DNA of 64,000 nucleotides from Hyposmocoma kahamanoa (GCF_003589595.1 NW_020653726.1:14130525-14194524); one strand, 5' to 3'. Positions 20,851 to 47,200 are shown, numbered from the stretch's first letter. Notes: generated from the sequence alone by a model not told the origin. Translations and numbers: made by a program.

Positions 20851-23800
20851 ATGCGTAACGATCACAGGACTGATGCGGAAAAGGAGGCGGGTGCCAGTCT
20901 CCTAAAAAACTATGGTGAATTTTTCAAGAAACAATATCAAGACTTTCAGTCTACATCCGGCGATAGGAACTGGTCAGAAAACAAGACCTATGTGCCGATA
21001 CAAGTGGACATGATACAACATGAATTGTTACCAATCACATACTTGGTGGCGTCGGATAACACTCTCATGACGAAAGTCCTGAGTGTCCTGTCGTCGTTGT
21101 GCGTTGAGGTGATTACTTTAAAACAGGAAGCGTTCGATAGGTTAGTAATAAAAATAATAGACTTTTAAATTTTGTACAAATTTTAATTGTTGTAAACATG
21201 TATTTACCTACCTGCCCCGTTATACAATTTATGTGATTTTGCTTGATGTGAGTACACTGTCATTTCCCTGCTGTTAAAGCTTCCTGAAGCGTTCCACTTT
21301 GTTGCTAGCCATACCAGAACACTAATAGGACTCTTGCAGCTGTGTTACACTTGGACTGGAGTACTGTAATGTAATTATTTCCATCATATAATTTCCATTT
21401 ATTGGCATATAAAATTACCATGAGCTGTGGGAGCCTAATGATTGACCTAGTGCCTCTAAAGCAGAGGCTGTCTTCAAATCCAGATGCAAAATTTTTTGGT
21501 GAAGCGAAACATGATAAAATCTGCATGTCGAAGAAGATTCATTACCCTCAGAAAATGTGTGAAGTCCTCAACCTGCATTGGGCCAACATGGTGAACTATA
21601 AATCCCTCACCTGAGAGAAGACTTGTGCCCAGCAGTGGGACGTGAAAATGAGTAGGTGATGGTAACTCCCATAGTCACAAGTAGTTATGAAATTGGTAAA
21701 CATTTTCTGAGAATACTCCAGTATCTTCACTTCAGTTAGTCTTAAACTCAGTGAAAACTCTAATGGTCGTATTCCAGAACTGTACTCAATGCTCAAGTCA
21801 GGATTTGAGCAGACTTGAGTATGATTTCAAGCACCGGAAATACGACCCTAATGGCAAGGACTTGAGTATGATTTCTAGTGCTTTGAATCATACTCAAGTC
21901 CTGACTTGAGCATTGAGTAGAGTACTGGAAGACGACCCTAAATTTTCTAAGGTTCAGCCCTTAATGAGTAACAGTTGTATTTTACATTTACATAGTCTTA
22001 GTACGTACTGTTAAAGATGTGACCATGTTTTAAAGTAAATAGTAAGCATTGCTCAGTATTATAATATGCTAACATGATTGCAAAAATACATCTTCATCTT
22101 TCCAGGCACTTCACTTTCTTGTCAGTATATGAAGAATATGGTATTACTGACATGAACTCCCAAATGGAATCAGTTTGTTTGCTGAGTGCATTTATTAGTC
22201 GTTGTGATGAGACACTGCGCAATCTATGTAGCCAGGTGTTCGCCATATTCACTGAAGCTGTTATTAATCTTAGTAAGTCACAATTTTATTTTATTTGGTG
22301 TAAAAGAATGTGTATCTTAAATTATATGTCTATGTCATATGTATTTCTGAATTATTTTTTTTGATATTTCAAAATTTTAATATTCACAAAATAATTGTCA
22401 TCACATTTAATTTTGCTGAACAAACTTTGTTACCTTGATTTCAGATGGTATTCAGCTGCACTACATAATAAACCACATTGGAGAACTATTTACAATCATA
22501 GTTCTGATGGAGCTACTCATCTCAAATACATCTTTGCCTGCTACTTGGAACAAGTACTGCAAGAACCTCAAATTACTTAGCCACATGCAGAACATTGACT
22601 TGATCGAAGAAAAGTTACAAGCATTAAGCTCTGCTGTAGATAACATTACAAAGAAGCTTATGTCAGACAATATAGTTCAAAACACACTCCAAAATCTAGC
22701 CACTCTAAGGAAGAGTTTAGTAGACAAAAACTGCTCAATGGTATCGTCAGAGTTCACAAATTACCTAAAGCAAGCCATAATTAACTTAGACAAACTAGTA
22801 CAAGATATACCCAATGTGACAACAATGTATAAATGCGTCAAGATTAATGCGCTGTTTGTTCTCAGCTCACATTTATTTGGCAATATCGATAAGAAAATTT
22901 TCAAATCATTGATTGAATTGAATACAAAGGTCTCTATCAAGTGTACCACCAATTATTGTGCTATTAAATACTTGTTATTTGCTTCTTTATTAAAATAATG
23001 TTTTATCATTTCTAGGCACACAGTGTCCACATAATTGGTACGACAGTTTGGTTCCCAGAGCAATTCCTACAAAGATATGCACCAGCACAAAGTTCAAGTT
23101 ATGGAAAGATGTCACAAACCATGATTAAAGCGCGCCAAACTTATATAAGCAACAAGAAAGCAAGTTTGGCTCGAGATATGACCTCTCTGCAAGTCATGTG
23201 CGCACAGTGGGTGCTCAGTGTCGAAGACGCCTTTTCTGCTAGTCACCACAAACTAAATGCATCAGAAATGAGCTTGCATGCAAAATTACTCTTGGAGGGT
23301 CTTAATGTAGCCTCAAATATAAACTATTCTGTACTAACTTTGATCAATGTACATGTTTCACTTGGAGTGCCATTATCAAAAAGCATGCTGATGTCATTGT
23401 TCGAAGTCATAGACATGTTAAAATGCCTTACAAATGCAGTGTCGCGAAATCGCAATCAAATTTTAAACTCTCTAAACATGACGATCCAACATTTCATTTT
23501 CCAAGCAATATCTTCAATACTAGAGGTAAAGAAAGCATTAATGACTGACAAGAACTACGCCAACAAGAGATTAGATGAGCTCACTTGTCTTGTAATAGCA
23601 GAACGATCTCTAAGAGGTGTGGCGTCTTTAGAACGTAACGTAGCCGCCAATGTTGCGTTGAGCTTTGTGCCAGACACTACTTACCTGGAAGATAGCTATG
23701 TGAAACTTGGAACTTTACTAGAAAAAGTACAAACCTTGTCAAATTTTACTAAATCCATGGATAACTTCTGCAACTGCTCATGGATGTTATGGCATCAACA

Positions 23801-25433
23801 TGTTATACCAATCTATTTGGACCAGAATTTCAGTATTCAGTTGAATGCTCTGAAGTTAAAGTATTTCTTGATGGTATTGGAAGATTGTGCAGTATTATTG
23901 CACAAAACAGACAAGCAATATAAAAAACATAAATCCAAAGATTTTATAAGCAGTATGAAAAGCATGATAAATGAAAGTTTACTCAGAACCACCAGCCAGA
24001 ACATAGAAACGAATTTACGTTTGCACATTCACTCTCATTTGCAACTGGATGTTGTGAATCCCTTCACATTCGACATGGTTAAAAAACTGCTATTGGTGAT
24101 TGATAACTTCAGAATCCAAAATATCTACATGTCTGTTGTGCCATCAGTGGAGCACTACTTATCAACTATGTATTATAATTTGACTACAGTTGTATTATCT
24201 GACTGGAAAACTTATGGAGAAATGCGACAAATGGCCAAATTTAAATTGAACTTAAAAACGGTACAAGACAATCTTCCGACACAGACTCTAGAACAGGGTC
24301 TAGATGTATTGGAAATCATGCGAAATATACACATATTTGTTTCTAAATACCTGTACAACTTGAACAATCAAATTTTCATTGAGAAGAGCAGCAACAACAA
24401 ACATTTGAACTCAATAAATATCCGACACGTCGCCAACTCAATTAGAACTCACGGTACGGGTATTATGAATACCACAGTGAACTTTACATATCAGTTCTTG
24501 AAAAAGAAATTTTTCACATTTTCTCAATTCATGTATGACGAACACATAAAATCGAGACTAATCAAAGATCTGAGATACTTTAAAGAAAATGCTGAAGTCA
24601 ATGAAAACATGTATCTCTACAAAAATGCAGACAAATTCAACAAAGGGATTAGAGTACTTGGCCTCGCTGAAGATGGTCAAAGCTACTTAGATCTTTTTAG
24701 AGATCTTATTAGTCAGATCGGAAACGCGATGGGATATGTTCGTATGATCCGTTCAGGCGGAAGACATTGCTGTTCCGACGCTACCGTCTTCTTGCCTACT
24801 CTTGATATAAGTAAATCCTTCAAAGAGTTGTGCGAGGAAGAAAACCTGGGGCATGATGCCATTCAAGCATCTGAAATTTTAGATAACAATATTAATTGCT
24901 TGATTACGAATTTCCTACAGGGTACGGAGTATTTCAAGTTGCTCGTCGACGTATTCGCGCCAGTATTTCGCAACCCTAAAAATGTCCATTTGAAGAATTT
25001 TTTCATAATTGTTCCACCATTGACATTGAACTTTGTAGAACACATGATACTGTCGAAAGACAAAATGTCTAAGAAAAATAAAGTGGGTGCAGCCTTTACT
25101 GATGACGGGTTTGCTATGGGTGTGGCTTACATTCTAAAACTATTGGACCAAGTACGTAAAGTTACTCCACATTATTTAAAACACGTATACGACTTATGAA
25201 CGTAACAAAAAAATGTTGCTTTTCAGGACTCCAATTTCGAAGCTTTGCATTGGTTCGACTCCATCTGGAAGCACATAAAAGACGAAAGAAGAGCCCTTGA
25301 GGAACAGAAATTAAAAGGTTCAGTGCAGTTACAGCAAGCCTTAGCCCTTACAGAGAAGAAAATTAAAACTCTCGAAGAAGAATACAAACTCCTTTATTAC
25401 AGCCTCACTAGCGCAAGGATATTTTTCAGATAA
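20851..25433 (+). CDS. WASHC4: WASH complex subunit 4 (SWIP)
   Basis: Five exons at 20851-21140, 22106-22272, 22445-22929, 23016-25151 and 25227-25433 join in phase to 1094 residues. Human SWIP is about 1170, with the extra length in a charged tail that is absent here. Strongly conserved family blocks: TLEQGLDVLEIMRNIHIFVS, HVANSIRTHGTGIMNTTVNF, FSQFMYDEHIKSRLIKDLRY, QIGNAMGYVRMIRSGG, EGTEYFKLLVDVF-like, VPPLTLNFVEH, and GAAFTDDGFAMGVAYILKLL. The final exon ends YYSLTSARIFFR. SWIP is a scaffold of the WASH complex, which activates Arp2/3 on endosomes for cargo retrieval. The donor after exon 3 (AAG then GTCTCT) is weak, but it is the only one keeping the frame. A MITE lies in intron 1. Confidence 0.93.
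21764..21938. mobile_element. MITE family M1, copy C
   Basis: Starts GGTCGTATTCCAGAACTGT and ends GTACTGGAAGACGACCC, with internal GACTTGAGTATGATTTC blocks in both orientations. TAA lies on both sides if the first G is mutated. It lies in WASHC4 intron 1. Confidence 0.8.
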
Positions 25434-26127
25434 CTATTCAACACAGGCTTATATTGTATTGTGTAGTTACAATGTATGTAAGATTATGTATGTATTTGTA
25501 TTTGGAATTTGTGATATGACACCAAATTGCATATTAATGATTAATCTAAAAACATTTTAATATTGTTGTAGTTAGTTATACATGTATTATAATAAGACCA
25601 AGTAAAACATAAATGATTTATTTACATACCATCCATTTTATTTCTTGCTCATTTATTTATTTAGTATTACTTTTTTGTAGAATTTATTATCTACAAACTC
25701 TTAACCCATTAAAACACATAAAAAGACCAAGGTCATAATCATCATGTCATATCATAACGTCAATTGTGTTAATCAATCACAAATACAGACAATAACATCA
25801 ACATGTTACAGAAATTCATAATTATCATTTTCACTTTGAAGTCTTGCCACAGTACACGTCACTATTTTCATTAAAGTATGCACTTTCCTATTTTGCCACT
25901 GGTTGAACAGGGATGGGAATGAAGGAAAGAAGGTTGGAAGGAAGGTTACCTACCAGCAAAGAGTCTGGAGTTGTATTTGTTGCTATGAATAAAGTAAAAA
26001 TGGAGCCCAGCAATCAAATAAGACATTACGTTTAAGGAACGAACTGAAAGTATATTTTTTTCTGCAGATGTAAAGTCCTTCGTGAATTAAGAAAATATTT
26101 AAAAAAATCTGAACTTAAATGTTGCAT
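25434..26127. other. Convergent intergenic region; no gene seen
   Basis: AT-rich 3-prime flank between WASHC4 and the minus-strand repeat frame. I see no recognisable element apart from possible 3-prime UTR sequence. Confidence 0.4.
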
Positions 26128-27013
26128 TTAGTCGTTGTTTACTGTTTCTTTGGATAAACGGAAAAAGTCAGCAGCGGCTTCGCGTTTCGAATTCACAACG
26201 TGATTCGAATTGAGAGTTTCAGTAGTTATATTATGGTCGATCATGGACGAGTCGACATTGAGTGCCGAAGTTGATTGATAAGAATAATTAACCGTGGATG
26301 AAGCATTGCATACTGAGGTCAATGTTGAAGTGGACGGCACCAGACTCTGCCACTGTGAATTCAGGTACTCGTTATAATCCTGTATCTCAAGTGGATCATT
26401 GCTCAGATGCATGGACGAAGTGAAAGGTGCTGCAGATGTAACGCGACTACAATGAATATCCCTGGGTGTTTCACTGTTACAAGCGTCTAATGATGAACGG
26501 AAAAAATGAGCAGCGGGAAAGCGATTAGATTGTGTGTTGAGGAACGAATTTGAAGCATTATAAGCTATGCCATCGTTGGATTCGGTAAACACGAATGAGC
26601 TGAAACGACGTGCGGATGAAAATTGGTAAGAATTATCAGCCATGTACGAAACTTTAGGATCAGTAACGGTAACGTCATCACGTTTACGTTCTGAGGGTAA
26701 CATTGACACCATTGGAGTAGGACATTGCAAACTACTCGTGTATTTGTTGTCAATATGTACTGGAAGGCGATGATTGCTATGCAAAGAAGTTCTGATAAGA
26801 ACTGCATCAGTAACGTCTTGGTTTTTAGCAGTCATAGATAAACGGAATAAGTCAGCAGCGGTAACGCGGTTAGAATTCACGTCGAGAAATGAACGAAGGT
26901 TATCAGTACATATAGCGTGATTAGACTCGGCGACAGTGGACGAGTTGACATCTGATGGAGGAAATTGGTAAGAATTAACGACCACGGATGAAGCAAAATC
27001 ATACTGAGGTTGT
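26128..27013 (-). CDS. Degenerate repeat units, shifted frame, possible C-terminal part
   Basis: This frame continues the tandem-repeat protein of 27020-29038 but is shifted by one base relative to it. It opens at about 27013 (no ATG at the junction) and ends at a TAA at 26128. It holds three more, more divergent units, each with the family marker: SNRVTAADLFRLS, SNRFPAAHFFRSS and SKREAAADFFRLS. A local 22-base duplication at about 26996-27030 (CTCAGTATGATT twice) separates the two frames. It could be a separate exon, a frameshift mutation, or an assembly error. Function unknown. Confidence 0.45.
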
Positions 27014-27019
27014 ATGCAA

Positions 27020-29038
27020 TCATACTGAGGTTGGCGTTGAAATTTTGGTCAGTGACGAGGCCTGGTGTCGCAAAGAACTCTGATATTTGTTGTATACAGA
27101 AACCTGATGTAAATCAGCACTTGGTTCTGCATATGCAGATGTGACACAATTAGAATTAATATCCATGTTAAAATCGTTGTTATTAGCAACCAAGGATAAG
27201 CGGAAAAAGTCAGCAGCGGTAACGCGGTCAGAATTGACGTTGAGAAACGAACTGATAGTATCAGTAGACGTAGCATGATTGGACTCGGAGGTCGTGCACA
27301 AGCTGACATGTGATGGAGGAAATCGGTAAGAATCGACGACCATGGATGAGGCATTGCTTACTGAGGTTACCGTTGAAACAGTGGTCAGTGTCGCGGCCTG
27401 GCGTTGCAAAGGACTCGGATATTCGTTGTAAATATAAACTTGGAGTTTATCGTCAACCGGATCTGCAGATGCACTTGTGACTCTATTAGAATTAATTTCC
27501 TTGTAATCATTGCTATTAGCAACCAAGGATAAACGGAAAAAGTCAGCAGCGGTTGCGCGGTTAGAAATGACGTTGTCAGTAAATGAAAAGTGGTTGAACT
27601 TCGCGATCGTCGACGAGCTGATACGTGATGCCGGAAATCGGTATGAATTAACGCATACGGATGAAGCTTTGCATACTGATGTTACCGTTGAAATCTTGGT
27701 CAGCGACGAAGGTTGCCGTTGCGAAGAACTCGTATATTTGTTGAATACAGAATCCTGGTGTGAATCGTCATTCGGTTTTGCGTATATAGATGTGACACAA
27801 TTAGAATCAATATCCGTGTTAAAATCATTGTTGCTAGCTACCGAGAAAAAGTCAGCAGCTGTAACGCGGTCAGAATTGACGTTGAGAAACGTACTAATAG
27901 TATCAGTAGAAGTAGCGTGATTGGACTCGGAGGTCGTGGACAAACTGACATGTGATAGAGGAAACCGGTAAGAATCGACGACCATGGATGAGGTATTGCT
28001 TACTGAGGTTACTGTTGAAACAATGGTCGGTGTCGAGGCCTGGCGTTGCAAAGATCTCGGATATTCGTTGTAAATATAAACTTGAAGTGTATCGTCACCC
28101 GGATCCTCAGATGCACTTGTGACACTATTAGAATTAATTTCCTTGTAATCATTGCTATTAGCAGCCAAGGATAAACGAAAAAAGTCAGAAGCGGTTGTGC
28201 GGTTAGAATTGACGTCGTCAGTAAATATAGCGTGGTTGGACTCCGCGATCGTGGACAGGCTGACATTTGATGAAGGAAATCGATGAGAATTAACGATCAT
28301 AGATGAAGCATTGCATATTGAGGTTACCGTTGAAACAGTAGTCGATGTCGTAGCCTGGCGTTTTGAAGAACTCGGATGTTTGTCGTATACAGACACTTGA
28401 AGTGAATCGTCACTCAGTTCTGCATATGCAGATGTGACACAATTAGAATTAATATCCCTGTTGAAATCATTATTATTGGCAATTAAGGATAGACGGAAAA
28501 AGTCAGCAGCGGTAACGCGGTTAGAATTGCCGTTGAAGAACGAACTGATGGTATCAGCAGATGTAGCGTGGTTGGACTCCGCAATCATGGACGAGCCGAT
28601 ATCTGAAGGAGGAAATCGGTAAGAATGAACGGTCTTAGATGAAGCGTTGCATACTGAGGTTAACGTTGAAACCGCAGTGGTCGGTGTCGGGGCCTGGCGT
28701 TGCGGAGTACGCGGATATTCGTTGTAAATATGAACTTGAAGTGAATCGTCACCCGTATCGGTAGATGTAGATGTGTCGTTATTAGAATTAATATCCTTGT
28801 TATAATCATTGCTATTATCAGCTGAGGATAAACGGAAAAAGTCAGCAGCGGTAACGCGGTTAGAATTCACATCGAGGAAAGTACTAGAAATAGATGTTGC
28901 GTGGTTTTGCTTTTGATTTGATTGGTTGATCTTTGACTTGATAAGACGTGTTGAACTAAATTGGTAAGAATTATCAACCAGCACGGAAGAAGTATCCAAT
29001 GATACTGAGGTTACCGTTGGTGTCTTAGTGGTCGTCAT
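27020..29038 (-). CDS. Unrecognised Ser/Asn/Thr-rich tandem-repeat protein (672 codons)
   Basis: I do not recognise this protein. An uninterrupted frame from an ATG at 29038 to a TGA at 27020 consists of six units of about 105-120 residues and the start of a seventh. Each unit has three markers: SNRVTAADFFRLSL, then [IV]-Y-N-E-Y-P or V-Y-N-K-Y-x, then VSTVTSV-NASSMVVDSYRFP. Units alternate between two types. Type A has NDYKEINSN and VYIYNEYP. Type B has NDFN-DINSNCVTSAYAE and VSVYNKY. There is no signal peptide or membrane segment. The frame is the same as that of PRPF40 upstream and is separated from it by four TGA-C stops. It may be a C-terminal extension reached by readthrough or splicing, a separate small gene, or a non-coding repeat that happens to be open. 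No identifiable promoter. Confidence 0.45.
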   Translation of the reverse strand: MTTTKTPTVTSVSLDTSSVLVDNSYQFSSTRLIKSKINQSNQKQNHATSISSTFLDVNSNRVTAADFFRLSSADNSNDYNKDINSNNDTSTSTDTGDDSLQVHIYNEYPRTPQRQAPTPTTAVSTLTSVCNASSKTVHSYRFPPSDIGSSMIAESNHATSADTISSFFNGNSNRVTAADFFRLSLIANNNDFNRDINSNCVTSAYAELSDDSLQVSVYDKHPSSSKRQATTSTTVSTVTSICNASSMIVNSHRFPSSNVSLSTIAESNHAIFTDDVNSNRTTASDFFRLSLAANSNDYKEINSNSVTSASEDPGDDTLQVYIYNEYPRSLQRQASTPTIVSTVTSVSNTSSMVVDSYRFPLSHVSLSTTSESNHATSTDTISTFLNVNSDRVTAADFFSVASNNDFNTDIDSNCVTSIYAKPNDDSHQDSVFNKYTSSSQRQPSSLTKISTVTSVCKASSVCVNSYRFPASRISSSTIAKFNHFSFTDNVISNRATAADFFRLSLVANSNDYKEINSNRVTSASADPVDDKLQVYIYNEYPSPLQRQAATLTTVSTVTSVSNASSMVVDSYRFPPSHVSLCTTSESNHATSTDTISSFLNVNSDRVTAADFFRLSLVANNNDFNMDINSNCVTSAYAEPSADLHQVSVYNKYQSSLRHQASSLTKISTPTSV

Positions 29039-29113
29039 CGGGACCTCGCATTGTAAAGTATTCAGGTACGCGCCGTCGAAATACGTTTCAGTTCGTACCT
29101 GGGCTGTCTTTTG

Positions 29114-29626
29114 TCACAAAACCTGTTCCACTTCACATCTGACCTGTGCCAAAAGAGCATTAATGGAAGTGCGGTCAAACTCATTCCCTGGCTTGGAACA
29201 AGGGAGGAAAGAGTGCGAAAAATGAAGGGGTACTGTAAAATCTTCCTGGCGCCTCAACCGTAAGGAAGTGTGGACCTGATGTCAGTAAACATGCTCCACG
29301 TCCGAATTAATTTGCGGTGAAGAATCAACACTGAGGTGGTCGATTTCAGAGTGTGAGGACGAACGGAACGAAGTTAGCCACGGGGACCCGAAAGACGAGT
29401 AATGCTCGAGGAGGGGAGAGGGCGGTAGAGAGTGGATATACTGAGGCGATGACTGTTTTGACACCAGCGGTGGGTGGCAGGAAGGGTACTGGTTGAAAAT
29501 GAGTATCTGAGGGGGCGTGGGGGAGGCGCTGTGTCACTCGAACGGGGAACCGTCGGAAGGCGCGGGGGTCGTGGTGGGGGTTCTGCGCGGGTACCGGTTG
29601 AAGATGTGCACGTGCGTGACGCGACG

Positions 29627-29629
<3 letters not shown>
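29114..29629 (-). other. Four in-frame TGA-C stops linking PRPF40 to the repeat frame
   Basis: In the PRPF40 frame, stops occur at 29629-29627, 29536-29534, 29284-29282 and 29116-29114. Each is TGA and each is followed by C. No TAA or TAG occurs between them. The segments between stops are 30, 83 and 55 codons. The first contains VHIFNRYP (29611-29588) and the second ILIFNQYP (29506-29483). Both match VHIYNEYP of the downstream repeat units. TGA-C is the stop context most often associated with readthrough in Drosophila. Whether translation passes these stops is inference. Confidence 0.6.
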
Positions 29630-43541
<13,912 letters not shown>

Positions 43542-44371
43542 CCCTGCGGCTATGATCAATTTCCAGACATAGAAGTTAGTGATTTGTACTTTATTTTAAT
43601 GAGAAGTGCGTGAAATCTCTCAGAATATCACAAAAATTGTGATGAAAATCACAGATGAAAATTAGGCGAATTGCGAAAATGTCAAAGCAAGCATCACACC
43701 GATTCACAGATCACACTTTATCACAGATTTTTTTATGTAGAATTTTAACGGCTTTGGCATGGTGCCACCCAGCCTAAGCATCACAGACTTTGTAGACAAA
43801 ACCGTAGATGATACACTATAATAGAAAGGCATCATGTAAGGACAGAGGGACAGGCATTGACTTACAAGTCAATGGGGACAAGTTAAAAATTATCGCTTTG
43901 CCAGAATTTCTAGTAATGTGGGTATCTTTCTAATAATGTGGGTATCGACAAAACTATTGAGTGCGGAGTAACCAAAATAAACCAATGTACTGCTTTACAT
44001 TGGTTTATTTTTTGGCTATTTTTAGTCGAGCTGCCATAGCATTTTTGTTTGTGTGAATACTGCAGCTAAGTAACCATCGGGGTAGGCAGAGACTACCACC
44101 TTCACCTACGATCCTGACACATGTCTTTCCCTTCATTAAAACACGTCAATACTTTCATACATATTCTGATACATATCTTTCGCCTTATGTCGAAAATGTT
44201 ACGCGTCAATCTTACGCGTCAATGTTTCATACACGTTCGTCGGCGAACAGTAAGTACTTTTACGTGGTCTTTAATATTTTTTCTTTAGCACGTTCAAGCT
44301 TGCAGTGGAATTCGTTTACACTACGTGTCTTTATTTTCAGAACTCCGGCAGCGTTATAAATTTTGGTAGCA
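43542..44371. other. PRPF40 5-prime flank; no gene seen
   Basis: PRPF40 5-prime UTR, promoter and spacer. TCACAGAT- and AATCACA-like words recur around 43600-43740. No coding region can be supported. Confidence 0.4.
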
Positions 44372-44495
44372 CGTACAGAACACATCAAGCTTGACACTTT
44401 GAAATTTGAACCATTTTTATCATAAGCGGCATAGAGTTCGATTCGGTTCGATTTAAATCTTAAGTGTCAAGCTTGACGTGCTCTTGACCCTGTAC
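44372..44495. mobile_element. Short inverted-repeat element M5, copy 2
   Basis: Arms ACACATCAAGCTTGACACTT and the complement AAGTGTCAAGCTTGACGTGC, bounded by GTAC. Same family as 33247-33362. Confidence 0.65.
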
Positions 44496-44944
44496 CGTAC
44501 AAGTCAATGACCTTTGGATCAAGTAGGATCGGTGATTGCGAATCTATGCTTACCGCACATTGACTTACAAATAAATGGACGACGGGTCTAATAAAAAAAA
44601 CCACGAAAAAAATGTCCCAAGTCAACCTATTCGAAATTTAAATTGCAATGTCATCGCAGTATCGCGCTGTTAGTCGAACAAATGAAGACTAAAACGGAGT
44701 TTGGCGCTCTGTATACGATTTTAGCGCCTTACAAGTGCGGACACTTTTAGCGCGGACCCGACGTCCATATAATTGTAAGTCAATGTTACCGCAACATTGT
44801 TTTAAATTCTTTAAAAAAAAAATAAGAATTTTTTCCAGATTTGGGTTCAGTTTCGGATTAGAATGACCTCTGCAAATATGGCGAGAATGCATATCAACAC
44901 ATTGTATATTTATATCGATATTTTTATAAATTGCCCATCCCTAT

Positions 44945-45172
44945 ATCTGCAAATTGTGATTTAAGTGAAAGTAAAACATAAATTGACTCCCGCCGCTTAA
45001 AAGACTATTTAATAAACCGAAATAAGTGAGCTTAAGTTATTTGGGAGAAAGGGAAAACATAATTGATTACAATTTAGAACTACAATGGCAAATATTACTG
45101 AGGATCCCGATAATTAAATGACGACATGGCTCAAAGTACTTGTATCCAAGCCAAAACTAATAATAAAAAAGT
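44945..45172 (+). repeat. Dispersed repeat R3, copy 2
   Basis: It shares the second half of R3 (AAGTGAAAGTAAAACATAAA, AAAAGACTATTTAATAAACC, GAGGATCCCGATAATTAA, CCAAGCCAAAACTAATAAT). It lies about 830 bases upstream of the BANF1 ATG in the sense orientation. Confidence 0.6.
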
Positions 45173-46002
45173 GAGCCTTCGAAATTCACTTTTCATCATC
45201 ATTCATCACTATCACTACGTACTTCTCATGCTCAAAAGTTCGTATTTATGCGGGTGTAGGCTGCATAAAATAGGATTTTATGCTCTAGTGCATAAAATAA
45301 AAACCCATCACGTTAAATATGTATAATTGTTGTAATTTTACATTCAATTTTAATTAAAGAATCGATTATTTGTAATATTGCTGTTTAATTTTAAGTGATA
45401 AGCAGGGTGTATAACTCGTTCATAAAACCCATTTTACCCTCGACGTGTTTTGCACTTGTTATACAATCTACTATTTTTCAATTTGAAAGATTTTTTTTTT
45501 CCGGAAAATTACCCAACAGTGATTTGACGGCAACGATATTTTGAAATAATTGCATGCGCGTTTCTCGGTAACTTTTGTAAACACAGTATTAATGTTACCA
45601 CAAAGTTATTTCTAGCACCCGATCACAAATAGAACCATTTTAATATATTGTGGGTAAAACAAGTAAAATTTTTATTTGACTTGACCATATATGAAAAACC
45701 CAATAACGTTCATTGTTCAAGTTAATTATTGTTAGTCACAAACTAAAAATACAAGAAAGAACTGGTAAATAAAGAACTGGTAAAGTAATTACTTCCCCAA
45801 ATTTAGTAGTAAAAGTAGTAAGCTGGCTATACTACGCCGAAAACGGTTACTTTTGTCTACTCTATGATTATTCGCGCTATGCGTAATTCGCATGCTACGC
45901 AAGTTTTAAGCTTGTTATTGCTATCAAATTTGAAAATAAATATCGCGATTAGTCAACTTTGTTGTTTTGGTATTAAAATTCAATAAAAACAAACTTGATA
46001 AA
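45173..46002. other. BANF1 5-prime flank; no gene seen
   Basis: AT-rich. A short piece near 45490-45522 (CCGGAAAATTACCCAACAG) matches the end of repeat R2. No other feature. Confidence 0.4.
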
Positions 46003-46526
46003 ATGTCGAGTACATCGCAAAAGCACAGAAACTTCGTTGCTGAGCCTATGGGAGAGAAACCTGTGAGTGAATTAGCAGGCGTCGGAGAAGTTTTGGGACG
46101 AAGACTTGAAACAGCCGGATTTGATAAGGTAACTACTGCAATATTGTTTACAAACGACGTGAACGTTAATTATTTAGAGTAAGAGCATTAAATTTCTAAC
46201 CTATAAGAACACTCTTGGTTTCTATTCTGTGTAACAATCTCCTATGTCACTTTCCATCTTGATTGTTGTTTCAATATAGCTTATCGTTTTACATTTTATT
46301 CACTTTATGAAACTGAAATAGTAGTAAATGTCGACATACTTAATAGTTTATGCTCAAAGTTGCAATTTTTGAATTACAGGCTTATGTTGTTCTCGGCCAG
46401 TTCCTGGTACTGAAAAAAGATAAGGAGCTCTTTCAAGAGTGGATGAAGGAAACCTGCAATGCTAACTCAAAACAGTCCACAGACTGCTATCAGTGTTTGA
46501 AAGACTGGTGCGATGAATTTTTGTAA
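46003..46526 (+). CDS. BANF1: Barrier-to-autointegration factor (BAF)
   Basis: Two exons (46003-46128 and 46380-46526) give 90 residues, the family length. The N-terminus [20 protein letters not shown] and the helix-hairpin-helix region [20 protein letters not shown] followed by [11 protein letters not shown] are diagnostic. The C-terminus reads [13 protein letters not shown] is a small dimeric protein that binds DNA without sequence preference. It links chromatin to LEM-domain proteins and the lamina during nuclear envelope reassembly. A poly(A) signal lies at 46711. It is convergent with syntaxin-5. Confidence 0.97.
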
Positions 46527-46710
46527 ATCTGTGCCATGGACTGCATACTACAATCTTGCATAAATAATGTAATTTTAAGTGCATTTCTCGGTCATATTTT
46601 GTAATTTTTTATTATTTTCCTCACCACATTTCATTATAAAGTACTGCATAAGTATTAACAAAGCTATTTACATAGCTCGCTAATTTAATGACCGCATCCA
46701 AATGTTATTG

Positions 46711-46716
46711 AATAAA
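46711..46716 (+). terminator. BANF1 poly(A) signal AATAAA
   Basis: Canonical AATAAA 185 bases after the BANF1 stop. Confidence 0.6.
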
Positions 46717-47200
46717 GAAATAATTAAATATAATTGTAAAGTGTAATCTTCTAAAACATTCTAAATAATTGTACAAGTACATTGCAATTTTTTTATGTTT
46801 TACTAACAAGACTATTGTTATTAGGTCAGGTAAATAAATGTATCAATTTTATATTCATAGTTTTACTGTAACATAAAATATACATATTCACATTATATTC
46901 AATTATAATACATAATGACAAATGTTAGATGATTCATCAGTCTGTCAACAAGTTCACTTTGGTGTTATGGAGTTTTTCACTAATTGGAACTACTTCTGTT
47001 GCAATTGTAATGAAAATGTAAACTACATAATATGTACAAATATAATGTTACTAAAAATAAATGTTTCTTTGAATCAAAAGTAGAATGATGGATTTAATTA
47101 GGTAAAAATGGTATGAGAACAGATATAGCAAGACTGGAATGCTGGTAAATTTACTACACCGGTTATACTAACCCCACGACCTAAAATGGAAAAGCTCAAC
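46717..47200. other. BANF1-syntaxin-5 convergent spacer
   Basis: AT-rich 3-prime flank shared by two convergent genes. No other feature seen. Confidence 0.4.

Noticed and set aside
27510..27920. Plus-strand frame opposite the repeat protein
   Set aside because: Shadow of the minus-strand repeat. No motif of its own, and it covers only part of two units.
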